Source of the DNA: Eudasyphora cyanicolor
Taxonomy: Eukaryota > Arthropoda > Insecta > Diptera > Muscidae
DNA length: 64,000 nucleotides
Direction of reading: 5' to 3'
Assembly: GCA_963930755.1 (NCBI GenBank)
Contig: OZ005735.1
Span: forward strand, 160,741,681 to 160,805,680
This document shows, one piece after another, positions 10,419-21,209 of the stretch; position 1 is the stretch's first letter, and every line of letters begins with the position of its first letter. A program made the position numbers and the translations under genes. The notes beneath the pieces are model-generated. The model was not told the DNA's origin, did no database searches, and saw nothing but the letters and a program-made list of their open reading frames with translations.

Positions 10419-11656
10419 TATCTTATACAGTAGATACTTCAAAGACAGTGGACTGTAGTGAATTGTAAGCGTTTATATGTAATGGTATATACGTCATGAG
10501 CCATTCAATTCATGTGTGATTTGGCGATTTTGTGTATGAAGTACCAAAAGGGGTGTGGCAATAATGCCTATTTTTTCAACCGGACCGGATAAAAACATTA
10601 CACTGAACAAAATTGCAAGTATTTATATGAACTGGTATTAAAGTTATTAGCAGTTAACTTTTTGTACGCAAAACGTCTCTTTGTGTGGGTGGTACCAAAA
10701 GGGATGTGGCAATAACGCCAATATTTTACCGAACTGAAGGCGCTATAGAAGCCTTACACTGCACCAAATTGCAAGTATTTATATGCACTGGTATTCTTGT
10801 TATTAGCAGTAAACTTTTTATAAACAATTAAGAAAGTTCAGTCGGGTAAACAGATTTACGAGTCCCCACACCATCAGTCCGGACAAATATTCGTAAATTT
10901 ATTTATTTTTTGTTTTAATTAAATTATTATCAATTTAAATTGAATTTAATAATTTTAAAGCATGCACTGGTATTAAAGTTATAAAATGTTAACTTGTGGT
11001 GCAAAATAATCTATTTGTGCGGGAGGTACTAAAATGGGCGTGTCAATGACGCCTAAGTTTCACTGGACTTTAGGTCCTACAAAAGCATTACACTAAACAA
11101 AATTTCAAGTATTAAAATTATAAGCAGTTTAATTTTGGTGCAAAATGGTCTATTTGTGTGGGATGTACAAAAATGGGCGTGGCAATAACGCCCACTTTTC
11201 ACTGGACTGTAGTTTATAAAAAAATAATAAAAACATTACACTTTACAAAATTTTATGTATTTGTATGCACTGGTATTAAAGTTATAAGCAGTTAACATTT
11301 TGTACAAAATTGTTCCGTTACGGGTCAGGTACCGAAAGGGGCAGGGACACTTTAACGATTTATTTCAAACAGATAAACTATTACTATGTGTGAAATTACC
11401 GAAGATTCGGATGAGATAGAAAAAATATTATTACATACCAAATTTGAAGTCAATCCGTTACTACTTTCAAGAGTTATCGTGCGCTTCAGCCAGACTGACG
11501 GACGGACATTGCTCGAATGACTCAAAATGTCCTAAAACGGATTTTCGCCGAACATACTTGGGGTCTTAAGTCACTCCTGCGATGTGTTACACTTTTGGTC
11601 CGTAGCAAATAATATATATCCTTATTACGTAAAAGTGAGGGTATAATAACACCGGT

Positions 11657-12060
11657 CGACAAAAAGAATTTTTTTCTTGGGTTTCTGTTTTCATGTTAAA
11701 ACCTTACTAAATTAGCAACAACTTTTTAAATTATGCATCGATTTTCTTCGGAATATTGTCAGTTAATTTATAACCGATTTGACTTTACGATAAAATCATA
11801 AAAATATCACAATTGTGCATTTTTAAATTGCTTTATAACGCTTTTATTTGAAAATTGTTAAATTTTCTCAAAAAATTATTTTTTTCGCAATGTTTTGTAA
11901 GATATCGGCGAAACCGCTGAACGGATGGAAAATGGTGTTATAAGAAGTTGAAGGCTTAATTTTGAGTTCTTTGAAACTTTCCTGAACTTATTTGGATAAA
12001 TGGTTCTCGAGTTATACCAAAATATGTGGTTTAACCTCTCTATTTACAATAAAATATATA
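11657..12060. other. Unassigned AT-rich DNA
   Basis: No gene, TIR or shared repeat was recognised between the end of B1 and the tRNA-like segment. Confidence 0.35.
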
Positions 12061-12065
12061 AATTT

Positions 12066-12110
12066 TGTGAGCCACATGTTTACCAACTGAGCTACGTAGC
12101 CACTTACATT
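12066..12110 (-). repeat. tRNA-like 5' half (pol III A-box), probably SINE-derived
   Basis: The minus strand reads GGCTACGTAGCTCAGTTGGT, a perfect D-arm/A-box arrangement, followed by a GTGGCTCACAA anticodon-arm-like stretch. No acceptable T-arm follows, so it is not a functional tRNA. A related sequence with a T-arm lies on the plus strand at 12538-12622. Confidence 0.5.
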
Positions 12111-12133
12111 TTTATGAAAACAAATTTTTTTAA

Positions 12134-12384
12134 TACAATTGAACTGTTTATTTTGAAAGTGGCGTAAGCGCCATTCTGCTTTTAAACCAAGAGTAGTATC
12201 GTTGAAAGGCTAGGTGATTAATATAAACATATAATTTACATTCAGGTCATCTCAAGAATTCAATGTTTCGGAATTAAGTGGAAATTTTCGCATTTGGGTT
12301 TTATTAACAACCTTTTTTCAATGATGAATCGAATAAAGCAGAATGGCGTTTACGCCACTTTCAAAATAAACAGTTCAATTATAT
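12134..12384. repeat. 251-bp inverted-repeat (MITE-like) element
   Basis: The left arm (12131-12183), with CAGTT/AACTG-type start and GAAAGTGGCGTAAGCGCC, is mirrored at 12333-12385 as GGCGTTTACGCCACTTTC and AACAGTTCAATTATA. About 50 bp pair with few mismatches across a 150-bp non-coding centre. It lies between the two tRNA-like segments. Confidence 0.75.
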
Positions 12385-12537
12385 GTCCCAAATTTTCGAA
12401 ACAATGTGTTTTTATGTACACTTGAATTTGATAAGAGGATTGCCATCATCGAATGATAAATAGAGTTGCCATATACTATATTTATAGGCGACGAAAAAAA
12501 ATTATTATGAATGGCATTTGCATATTAATCCCAAAAT

Positions 12538-12622
12538 AGGGTCGTAGCTCGATATATATGTATGTAGTGTGTCTGGCTCACAATCATATGGTTGTCGGTT
12601 CGACTCTCGTCCCGGGCGTGAC
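12538..12622 (+). repeat. tRNA-derived sequence with B-box
   Basis: GTCGTAGCTCGATA (degraded A-box) is followed by TCTGGCTCACAATCATA and then GGTTCGACTCTCGTCCCGGG, close to a T-arm B-box and acceptor side. Stems no longer pair well, so it is a tRNA pseudogene or SINE head rather than a working tRNA. Confidence 0.45.
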
Positions 12623-12639
12623 ATTTATAATGTTTTGCC

Positions 12640-12959
12640 ATAAATTTAAGTTTCTGCAAGTAACGATTTGCGGAAAAACTAAAAACTGCGGAATCGACTG
12701 TCCCATCCTAGAACAGATACTGGTGTAAAAAAATGTAACAACTGCTGTGAGAACCATACAGCAAACTACAGGGATTGCCCTGTCTATAAGCACATGAAAA
12801 AAACAACAAATTTTAATAAAACTCCAATATATGCAAGCTATATTCCATCGCCTTTCCCAGGATTAAGAACCGTATCTCCTACGGAAAATGCTAGTTCTAG
12901 CGACCCAAACGTAAACCGAATCCCAAAGAACACAATTCATCGAAATATGACGCCCGTAT
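12640..12959 (+). pseudogene. Jockey ORF1 (gag) C-terminal fragment
   Basis: The frame around 12727-12800 reads CNNCCENHTANYRDCPVYK, the last zinc knuckle of Jockey-type gag proteins, whose HTANYxxCPVYK signature is well conserved. A tail rich in Pro, Ser and Asn follows (SYIPSPFPGLRTVSP). The N-terminal part and the earlier knuckles are absent. Confidence 0.75.
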
Positions 12960-13110
12960 GACAAGAAATGGTAATTCCCCTCGAAAACTCAATAGAAAAA
13001 TTAATAGAAACTATGAATTCATTCATGTTGAATATGCAAAGCATGATGCAAGAAATGATGAGAAATCAAAGTATGCTTATGCAACTCGTGTTAAATCAAA
13101 AATAAATCCA

Positions 13111-15830
13111 ATGAGAATTTGTTATTGGAATGCAAACGGCCTGAGCCAACACAGAAATGAGGTAGAAAGATTTTCTCCGAAACCACTGTATAGATATTTT
13201 ATTAGTCTCTGAGACACATTTCTCAACCAGAAATTGTTTTAGGATACGTGGTTATTCCACATACGATACTAAACACCCTAGCGGGAGAGCCTGTGGTGGT
13301 ACAGCTCTTATTGTCCAAAATAAAATCAAACATTATCCTATGCCCGAATATAGGACTGAGCATATACAAGCAACTTCTATCGCTATCGCAGGCACAAATC
13401 TGGTGATATCGTCGATATATTGTCCCTCTAGGCACAATATTAACAAAGATCAATTCATGGAGTTCTTCTCCACTCTTGGCACAAAGTTTTTGGTAGCAGG
13501 TGACTACAATGCCAAGCACACATTTTGGGGCTCTCGTCTCACTACTCCAAAAGGTAGACAACTACTTAAAGCCATAACATCTGCTAAACTAGATGTAGCT
13601 TCGAGCGGTCACCCAACATATTGGCCCACAGATCTGAATAAAATGCCAGAACTTATTGATTTCGCTATAATAAAAAATATAAGGCGTGAACAAATATCTC
13701 TATGTCCATCACTTGATCTATCATCGGATCATTCGCCTACCATTTTGACACTGCTTTACAACAATCATGAGAATGGGTGTGACAATTTGCCCAATAAGTA
13801 TACCAACTGGCTAAAATATAAAAAGCTCACACCTATCCGATGGTGTATCGTTACGTACAACGGATGAAATTGAAGCTGCGGTAAACCTATTCACAGACGT
13901 TGTAAACAGTGCTGTTAAAGTGGCTACTCGAAAAAGCGCACTCAAAAGAGATAACTCAAATAACCCAACAGGCATCCAAGCGTTAATCAATGAAAAAAGA
14001 AGCGTAAGAAGAGAGTGGCAACAATATCACTCCCCAGCACTGAGAAAAAAACTAAAAAATTGTTAGAAGAGATTGAAATCAGCCCTAAAATCAGCCGAGG
14101 AAAGTGATCTAAAAATATATTTGCAATCTCTGGATCCAACCCAGAAAACAGATTATAGTTTCTGGAAGACCACAAAATATATGCGAGGCCCTGCTGCGCA
14201 TGAATCCCCAATTCACCTTGAAAATGGAAACTGGGCAAAAAGCACAGAATAGAAAGTAAATGCATTCGCAAACTACCTCGAGTCCGTTTTTACACCCAAC
14301 AGTGATACATCTGAAATCAATTCCTCGCCCACACTATCCGCCCGTGATAAACGACATAATTCCTCGCCCAATCTATCCGCCCGTGATAGATGACATAACT
14401 TCTCGCCCAATCTATCCGCCCGTGATAGACGACATAACTCCACGCCCAATCTATCCGCCCGTGATAGATGATTTAATTCCTCGCCCAATCTATCAGCCCG
14501 TGATAGATGCTATAATTCCTGGCCCAATCAAGCTTAGAATAAAGGATGTTGAAAAATCTGTCAAAGAACTAAAATTAAAGAAATCGCCCGGAACAGAAGG
14601 TATAACAGCGAAAATGATTAAAGAACTTCCCTTTTCAGCCTTGAAAATTGTGTTATTTTTATTCAATGCAATTCTCCGTGTAGGTTACTTCCCCCTATCT
14701 TGGAAGAGGTCTGAAATCGTGATGATACCGAAACCAGGCAAACATCCAATTAAGTCAAATCCTATCGCCCTATAAGCTTACTATCGATACTTTCAAAAAT
14801 GTTTGAGCCCATTCTCATGAAGAAAATCACACCTCATATAATTTCTCACAATATCATACCTGACTACCAATTTGGTTTTAGAAAAAGTCATAATACTATA
14901 GAACAGGTACACCGTATCGTAACCTGCATCAAAAGAGCTTTTGAGAATAAAGAATACTGTTCGGCGTTATTCATAGATATTTCCCAAGCATTTGACAAAG
15001 TCTGGCACGAAGGACTTTTGTACAAAATATGCGACCTTCTGCCAATTAACACGCATAAACTGTTCAGGAGTTTTTTTGACTAACCAGTCTTTTCAAGTTA
15101 AATCAAATGGCATTTTTTCTAGCCCTAAGAAAATAAATGCTGGTGTCCCACAGGGGAGCATTCTTGGCCCTATACTGTACGTTATTTTACGGCAGATATG
15201 CCCATAACCAACTTTACGCACACGTCTACTTTTGCGGACGATTTTTCGTCAGTACTCACAAAAACCCTTCAGTTGCGTCCGATCAACTGATGCCTCATGT
15301 CCGAATCCTAGAAGAATGGTTAAAAAATGGAGAATAATGGTAAATGCCTCAAAGTGTACTCATGTTACTTTTACCCTGCGAAGGGATACAAGTCCTCCAA
15401 TTTCTATTTTCAATTCACAGATTCCCCGAAAGGATCATGTAAAATACCTTGGAATCCATTTAGATCGGCATTTGACGTGGTCGCGCCGCATAGCCTCTAA
15501 AGTAACTCAAATAAAACTCAAAACTAATCAACTTCAGTGGCTTATCAGCCAAAGATCTGGCCTTGATCCAGAGTATAAAGTTCTTTTATACAAAACGGTA
15601 TTGAAGCCCTTCCAATGTATGCAAATTACAAAGAAGACAGTCGAATATTCTTCGTTTAATTACAGGTGCACCATGGTATATAAGAAACCCTAACATCCAT
15701 AAGGATCTCAACATGCCGAAAGTAAAAGAGGAAATTGAAAAATATTGCCGGTGTTACAGGGCAAACTATTAAATCATCCAAACATCGTGGCTCGAGAACT
15801 ACTAAATTTTGAAGGTCATAACCGCCTTAG
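13111..15830 (+). pseudogene. Jockey ORF2 remnant: endonuclease and reverse transcriptase
   Basis: ORF2 starts near 13111 with MRICYWNANGLSQHRNE. Endonuclease signatures follow in order: LLVSETHFS (catalytic Glu), GDYNAKHTFWGS and LSSDHSP. After a repetitive linker (14320-14529) the RT begins: KKSPGTEGITAKMIKE, FPLSWKRSEIVMIPKPGKHP, YQFGFRKSHNTIEQVHRI, motif A LFIDISQAFDKVWHEGL, motif B AGVPQGSILGPILY and motif C FADDF. Unlike the LINE at 0.4-2.8 kb, the FADD pair is intact. Frameshifts occur near 13200, 13840, 14775, 15080 and 15190 and the ORF decays beyond 15690. This class copies its RNA into nicked target DNA; this copy cannot. Confidence 0.85.
14320..14529 (+). repeat. In-frame 39-bp minisatellite in the Jockey ORF2 linker
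   Basis: Five full 39-bp units (14320, 14359, 14398, 14437, 14476) and a partial sixth encode 13-residue repeats of the form IPRPIYPPVIDDI, with variants such as TSRPIYPPVIDDI and IPRPIYQPVIDAI. Every unit keeps the reading frame and joins directly to the RT start (KLRIKDVEKSVKELKLKKSPG). Confidence 0.95.
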
Positions 15831-16050
15831 AAGGAGAGATACGATGGACAAAACTAATCAACAATGAAATGATCTTATGAATTCATAAATTTGAAATGTT
15901 AACCTTTTTGTTAAAGTAAAAAATCGTGGTTTATTCGCAATGGCAATAACACAGAGAATAGTATTTTAGGTTAAGATTTGTCCACTTATTGTTATTTTCA
16001 TTGTATAATAATGAAAGATTCAATAAAAAAATGTAATGAATTGGATAAAA

Positions 16051-16736
16051 AAAAGCACAGGAAAACAATTTTGTTTACAACATAGTCCGACAACAGTTAA
16101 TTTTTCCTTGATTTTAGTATTTTTTACTAATTCTGAGTTCAAATTCATGGACTCGAAATACGGATTCTTGATTATTTTTAGTTAAAATTTCCTAAAACTC
16201 ATGCTCTATTATTAGTTCATATGTTTATGTTGGGTGTCCACCGCATATGGCTAAATTTGATAAATTTTTGAATGTACGAACTTTTTTCAAGAAATATTTT
16301 TTTTAGTAAAAATGTGTCCTCATTGTTAGTTAATAAACTATTCTGCATAGAATTTGCTATTAGAATTTCCCAATTTAAAGAAAAAATTTACTCAATATGA
16401 ATAATAAGGTTGAACTAAATTGGTGTATGGATTTGACTAAAATATAGGAAACACATATTTTTGAGTGCACATAAAAAAATTATTTTTTCTGAAAAGTACC
16501 GAAAAATACCAAAATTAAAAATATATACATATTTTTCAAATCGGGCCATTACTTAAGAAGTTATGATCCAAAAACCCGATATACAGAGTGATATCTTAAC
16601 GATTTTTTAAATATTGATAAAGCGCTTCTTTAGGTGAACTAAAAACTATAACAAAAAATGGGAAAATCAAAATCGAAAATTTTGTGAAACCATCGATTGT
16701 CGTGGAATTTCCCATAAAAAAAATGGAATATAATAT
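16051..16736. other. Unassigned AT-rich DNA
   Basis: Homopolymer A and T runs only; no coding trace, TIR or family block recognised. Confidence 0.35.
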
Positions 16737-17253
16737 TTATACCCTCAGTTTAGCGGAGGAGTTATATAAAATTTGCTATGGACCAAAAGAGTAACACATC
16801 GAAGGAGTGACCTAAAACCCCAAGTATGTTCGCCGGAAATCCGTTTTGGGTCATTTAAAGTCATTTGAGTAATGTCCGTCCGTCTGTCTCTCTGTTTGTC
16901 TGCTGGCTGGTGCGCACGATGACTCTCGAAAGGAGTAACCGATTGACCTGAAATTTGGTATGTGGTAATATTTTTTCTACCTCCGGCTAAGTTCGAAGAT
17001 GGGTCATATTTGTCCACTCCTTCTAGTACCTCCCCTACAAAGGGTTAACATTTTGTGAAATATTGATTCTCTAATAACTTATATACATACTACTTATTTT
17101 AGCCTTCTGAAATTCCACACATTGTATTAGTTTATTAGTCGCTACCAACGTGAGAAAAACGGACGAATTTGCCACGCCCCTTTTGGAACCTCCCACACAA
17201 ATGGACCATTTTGCACCAAAAGTTAACATCTTATAACTTTAATACCAGTCCAC
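16737..17253 (-). repeat. Family B DINE-like element, truncated
   Basis: It starts with TTTATACCCTCAGTTTAGCG and runs through GTCCGTCCGTCTGTCTCTC and CTCCTTCTAGTACCTCCCC to one GCCCCTTTTGGAACCTCCC unit, then stops at about 17253 in ATAACTTTAATACCAGTCC. The hairpin end is missing. Confidence 0.65.
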
Positions 17254-17460
17254 TCGCTTTCTTGTTGGTCCTGCTTATCTTTGGGTTACGCCAGGGAGTT
17301 CCTCGGAAAATGTGTGACTAGAAGTACCTAGCTATTTTTTTCCAGTTGTTATACTCATCCTGCAGGTAACCAACTGTACAAGATGTAGCCGATAGTATCT
17401 CCCTCAGCCTTGCGGCGTCTGATATATTTTCCACTTCTCCATAGAAGGTGTACCAAGTAG
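17254..17460 (-). pseudogene. Possible LINE ORF2 linker fragment
   Basis: The minus strand reads NISDAARLREILSATS then CTVGYLQDEYNNWKK, and after a stop SHIFRGTPWRN. The order resembles the region before the RT of RNase H-type LINEs (re-ilSkdp..GyL...W...HFPG). The match is weak and short. Confidence 0.35.
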
Positions 17461-18261
17461 TAGTTAAATTAGTTTGTAGGAGTTTACTTTTTCAGAAAAT
17501 GTGACATGCATTCAAACTTTATTTTAGATCAATTTCCCTAAATTTCCCCTCAGGTATCACTTGTAGTACTTCTAGGGAGTTTAAATAGGACGCAATAGAA
17601 CAAAAAGAACCGTAATTATACAGAGTGGCCCTTAGGATATAGAACTTTTAAAAAATTAAAATATGGCACATTTCTATAAAAAGGGATTACTATGTCCAGG
17701 CCTAGAATTAGGAAATTTGGTTCGAGAGTATCATTTGCACAGCGGAGGATTTTCGAAAAGAAACGGGATATCAATTTGTATTCAAATCATGGCATTCGCT
17801 ATCGAGAAGTGAACACCGGAATTAATTAAAACCTATCGAGATACGCTGTATATTAATGTATTTAAATTATCTATTTGAATTCGATAGAAGCTTATATTCT
17901 TTTAAAATAATAAAAACCACATTGCGATCGTAAAGTAGTTGATATCGAATGCCGTGATTTGGTTCCTGTCGTTTCTGAAACAGTTAACCGATTACAATGG
18001 AAGTTTTCACCAAAAGATGAAAACTCTAAAAAGTGGAAAAGATCAAATTAATGTGATCCAGAAGTACATGTGGTTACAAAGTAATTGAAATATAGTTATA
18101 AGATATGTAAAAGATATAAACTTATTTCCACAAAATAATAAAAAAATGTTTTCCTTTTAATTTTGTATGTATAAAATGTATTTAAAACCTGGTCTCCATG
18201 TGTTGCTGCAATATAACATTATAACTTAACGCAAAATTCTAAATTACAAATATTTCACTAA
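17461..18261. other. Unassigned; contains an imperfect inverted repeat
   Basis: AAATCATGGCATTCGCTATC near 17785 is mirrored by GATATCGAATGCCGTGATTT near 17940, with weaker pairing outside (GAAAAGAAACGGGA against GTCGTTTCTGAAA). This may be a decayed roughly 230-bp MITE. Nothing else recognised. Confidence 0.4.
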
Positions 18262-18911
18262 TACCCAGCAAAAATTTCTCATTACCAAATAATCCGACGA
18301 GTAAGCAAAGTTCGATAATGGTAAGTACTTATTATGTAGCCACTTTTCTCATTATTTTAACATGGGGATGTCATTGGAGGGAAGTACTTCCCAAAAGCAT
18401 ACAATAAAATAGCAGAATAAATACTTATTTGTAGCATAGGCATACCACATAAATATGTGCTTATGTTTTCACGATTTCAAGTACTTGAATAATGCATTAC
18501 CAATAAGTTACAAAATACGTAGTAGAAATGTAGAGATGACCTTTGAAAGTAATTTTGTGCATATTGTCGCGCATATTTCGAATTTCTGAACCCAAACCAC
18601 CATGTGAAAAATTCTTCAATGGTCTAAGATCATACGATATACGTAAATATTTTTGGTATTTTCATTCAATTTCCACGTATTTTTGGAAAACTTGTTGCAA
18701 ATAAATAAATCTTCTACAATAACCCACGTATAGCCAAAATTGCATTATACTAAAATTTGCCAAAAATTATTTTGATAAAAAAAATCACTTATTTCCGTTA
18801 TTATTGGTAAGTCATTATTAATAAGCCGAAAGTAATTCAGCGAATATTGAAATGTCATTATTTGGTAATGCAGGGAATAATGACAGGTACTTACCAAGAT
18901 TTTGCTGGGTA
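18262..18911. mobile_element. 650-bp TIR element (CCCAGCAAAAAT termini)
   Basis: The left end TACCCAGCAAAAATT and right end AGATTTTGCTGGGTA are inverted. Just inside, CATTACCAAATAA on the left answers TTATTTGGTAATG on the right. TA at each edge could be a target duplication or part of the TIR. No transposase is visible; the open frames inside are AT-rich chance. Confidence 0.7.
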
Positions 18912-19755
18912 TTTTCATTTTCTTTTCCCTAAAACAATTCGCCATTCATTTCACTGGATTTTAATATTTTTTAATAATTATTTTTTTTGCAAATTTTGTT
19001 GTTTATTGATAAAACTACAAAATTTTATAATGTTCAAATTAGTATTAATTGAAATACAAATAATCATGACAAATATATAAACAGCCAAATCCATTAAATG
19101 TTCTCATTACATAAAAAGGAATAATAATTAGAAACTAAAACCAGTTTTTCATTAAGCTTAGACATCCGGATATTTGTTATAAACCAAGTGCGCAGTTAGA
19201 AGAGGTGGTCCCTGCAAACGCAACCATTACCACCCCAAAAAAGTGGCAGCAGAAAGCACCCCTTAAACTCCGTTCCCATTAAAGTCGTAAGAAAATGCGC
19301 AATTTCTAAAAATTCATTAAACCCTATATGAAGAGGGTGATTTTTGGAAATTCCATAACTCAAATGTACAAAGTGAAGGAAGAAGACGATCACCAGCAGC
19401 ACCACCCCACCACCCTACTACTCCCAAAAGACATAATTTACTTGAGTCATGGCCCACTGGTAAATCCCATCCATTCAGGCTAAACCAGAGACAATAGACC
19501 AAAAAAAGTTTCATAGAAAACTTCAAACAAAAGAAGCTTTCTTTTGTGTATTTGATACGGTGGTGCATTGGTCTCGCTTGTGAAAAATCCACAAATAGCA
19601 CAGCTGTGCGTAGCCATCCCAAAGACGATGGTTGAGGCAGATCGCTTTTGGAAAGGCCATCCTTGGAAAGGTGCGCAGTTAAGGAATTTCGCACAATTTG
19701 TGACGAATAGCGATAAATAGTTAAATATTTGTATGTATGTACAAACATATATATT
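18912..19755. other. Candidate single-copy DNA
   Basis: The part at 19190-19700 is less AT-rich than its surroundings and shows no family repeat. A minus-strand frame of 143 codons (19317-19748) and another of 69 codons have no recognisable domain and no clear splice or promoter context. Confidence 0.35.
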
Positions 19756-20831
19756 AGGGCGGGTTGATTTTTTTTAAATCGTATAGCAAAAACTTAAACT
19801 GGAAATTTATATGTCCGCTTTTGCCAAAAAAATAAATGTTGAAAAAAAAAATAGCTTTTTCCAACAAAAAAATCGAATTTTCTGAATAAAATTGTTTAGT
19901 AAGGTAGTTCTTTTGCACTTTATATCTTTTCTACACTCAAAATTTTTTTCATTAAAAAAAATATTCACCCAAGTGAAAAATGATTAAAAAAATGATAAAA
20001 TGATTTGTCCATTGTGTGTGTGGGAGGTACCAAAAGGGGCGTGGCAACTTCGCCCATTTTTCACTGGATTGTAGGTACAATGAAACCATTACACTGTACA
20101 AAATGCCAAGTCTTTTTGTGCATAGGTATTCAAGTTATAAGCTGTTAACTTTTGGAGCAAAATGGTCCATTTGTATGGAAGATTCCAAAAGGGGCGAGGT
20201 AACTTCTCCCATTTTTCTTGAGGTGATAGCGACTAATAAAATAATATTATATGTAGAATTTCAGAGGATTCAAATAAGTAGTATAGAATTTATTAAATAA
20301 TCAATAATTCAGTTAATATTAACACTTTGTGGGGGAGGTACTAGAAGGGGTGGGCCAATCTGGCCCATCTTCGAACTTAGCCGGAGATAGAAAAAAAAAA
20401 ATTACCACATACCAAATTTGAAGTCAATCGGTTACTTCTTTCGAGAGTTATCGTGCGCACCAGCTAGCAGACAGACAGACAGACGGACGGACATTGCTCA
20501 TTCGACTTGAAACGACCTAAAACGGATATCCGCCAAACATACTTAAAATCTTATGTCACTCCTTCGATGTGTTACACTTTTGGCCCGTAGCAAATGATAT
20601 ATACCCTCGTATCACTAAAGTGAATGTATAATAAAACATAATATATTTCAAAAAAAGAAAATAATTTAAGCGAAAGAAGAGGAAAAAAATTTTCAAGTCG
20701 AGAGGCGCGGATTAGGTTTTGATTTTAGACCCAGGGTTTCTTCGGAGAATTTTCTTAGAATTTAATGTAGATTACGTTTTTGCTATACGGTTTTTAATTT
20801 TTTTTTTCATCCATACAAATCAACCCGCCCT
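19756..20831. mobile_element. 1.08-kb TIR element (AGGGCGGGTTGATTT termini)
   Basis: Left AGGGCGGGTTGATTT and right AAATCAACCCGCCCT are exact inverses; further in, CGTATAGCAAAAAC is answered by GTTTTTGCTATACG. Both flanks are ATATAT-type, so the target duplication cannot be resolved. The only recognisable content is a family B piece. The sequence at 20832-21209 beyond it holds nothing recognised. Confidence 0.75.
20005..20634 (+). repeat. Family B DINE-like piece inside the TIR element
   Basis: Two GGTACCAAAAGGGGCGTGGC-type units (about 20027 and 20180), then GGGGGAGGTACTAGAAGGGG, a CAGACAGACAGACGGACGG microsatellite near 20468 and the CCCTCGTATCACTAAAGTGA end block. The hairpin terminus is missing, so it was truncated or captured. 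Confidence 0.65.
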
Positions 20832-21209
20832 AATATATATGAATACATGTATATACTTGTATGTATAAGTACTCGTATATATGTAGTTTGTGTTGCTATC
20901 TGTTTATGATTTACTGCTACCAAGAGAGTTACTCGTCTTCGTCGTGCCTGCGTGGATGGAGGTCTTGGCAATGTTTGTTTAGATATGATCTGTGAAGGCT
21001 TCTGCGCTGACGCACTATTAAATTCATATATGTATGTGTGTGCACACGTGTATTTGCCTAAATATTTTAGATACATCTACACTTTGGAGTATCTATGTAC
21101 CCATTTGGCAACGTTTTATTCCCATCTAAAGTAAAATCTTTTCTTAAGATATTAGAATGGGTCGAGAATACGTTTTAAAGGCACTTCGAAGAAAAAACTT
21201 TTATTTATT

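Larger units (their letters stand above)
7287..11656 (+). repeat. DINE/Helentron-like element, family B (B1), interrupted
   Basis: The start terminus is AACAAGTAAGATAATTTCAG with hairpin TCAGGTAAACCGA and GGTATACCCCC. The body has repeats of the GGTACCAAAAGGGGYGTGGC type (near 10540, 10692, 11026 and 11165). The element then holds CAGACTGACGGACGGACATTGC and ends with GAGGGTATAA at about 11655. A family A element (7527-9105) and a LINE (9121-10418) split it; B resumes at 10432 with ACAGTGGACTGTAG. A second, shorter start-like block lies at about 10828-10880. Non-coding. Confidence 0.65.
12640..16050 (+). mobile_element. Jockey-clade LINE, 5'-truncated, decayed
   Basis: The element retains the end of ORF1 (gag zinc knuckle), most of ORF2 (endonuclease and reverse transcriptase) and a 3' end near 16020-16050 with AATGAAAGATTCAATAAAAA, a polyadenylation-like close. 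It has no RNase H, which fits the Jockey clade and separates it from the other LINEs here. At least five frameshifts or stops break the ORFs. The exact 5' boundary was not fixed. Confidence 0.8.

Noticed and set aside
12538..12622. Functional tRNA gene
   Set aside because: A T-arm-like B-box is present but the D-arm and anticodon stems do not pair.
19317..19748. 143-codon minus-strand frame as a gene
   Set aside because: No recognisable domain, and its 5' end runs into the flank of a TIR element.
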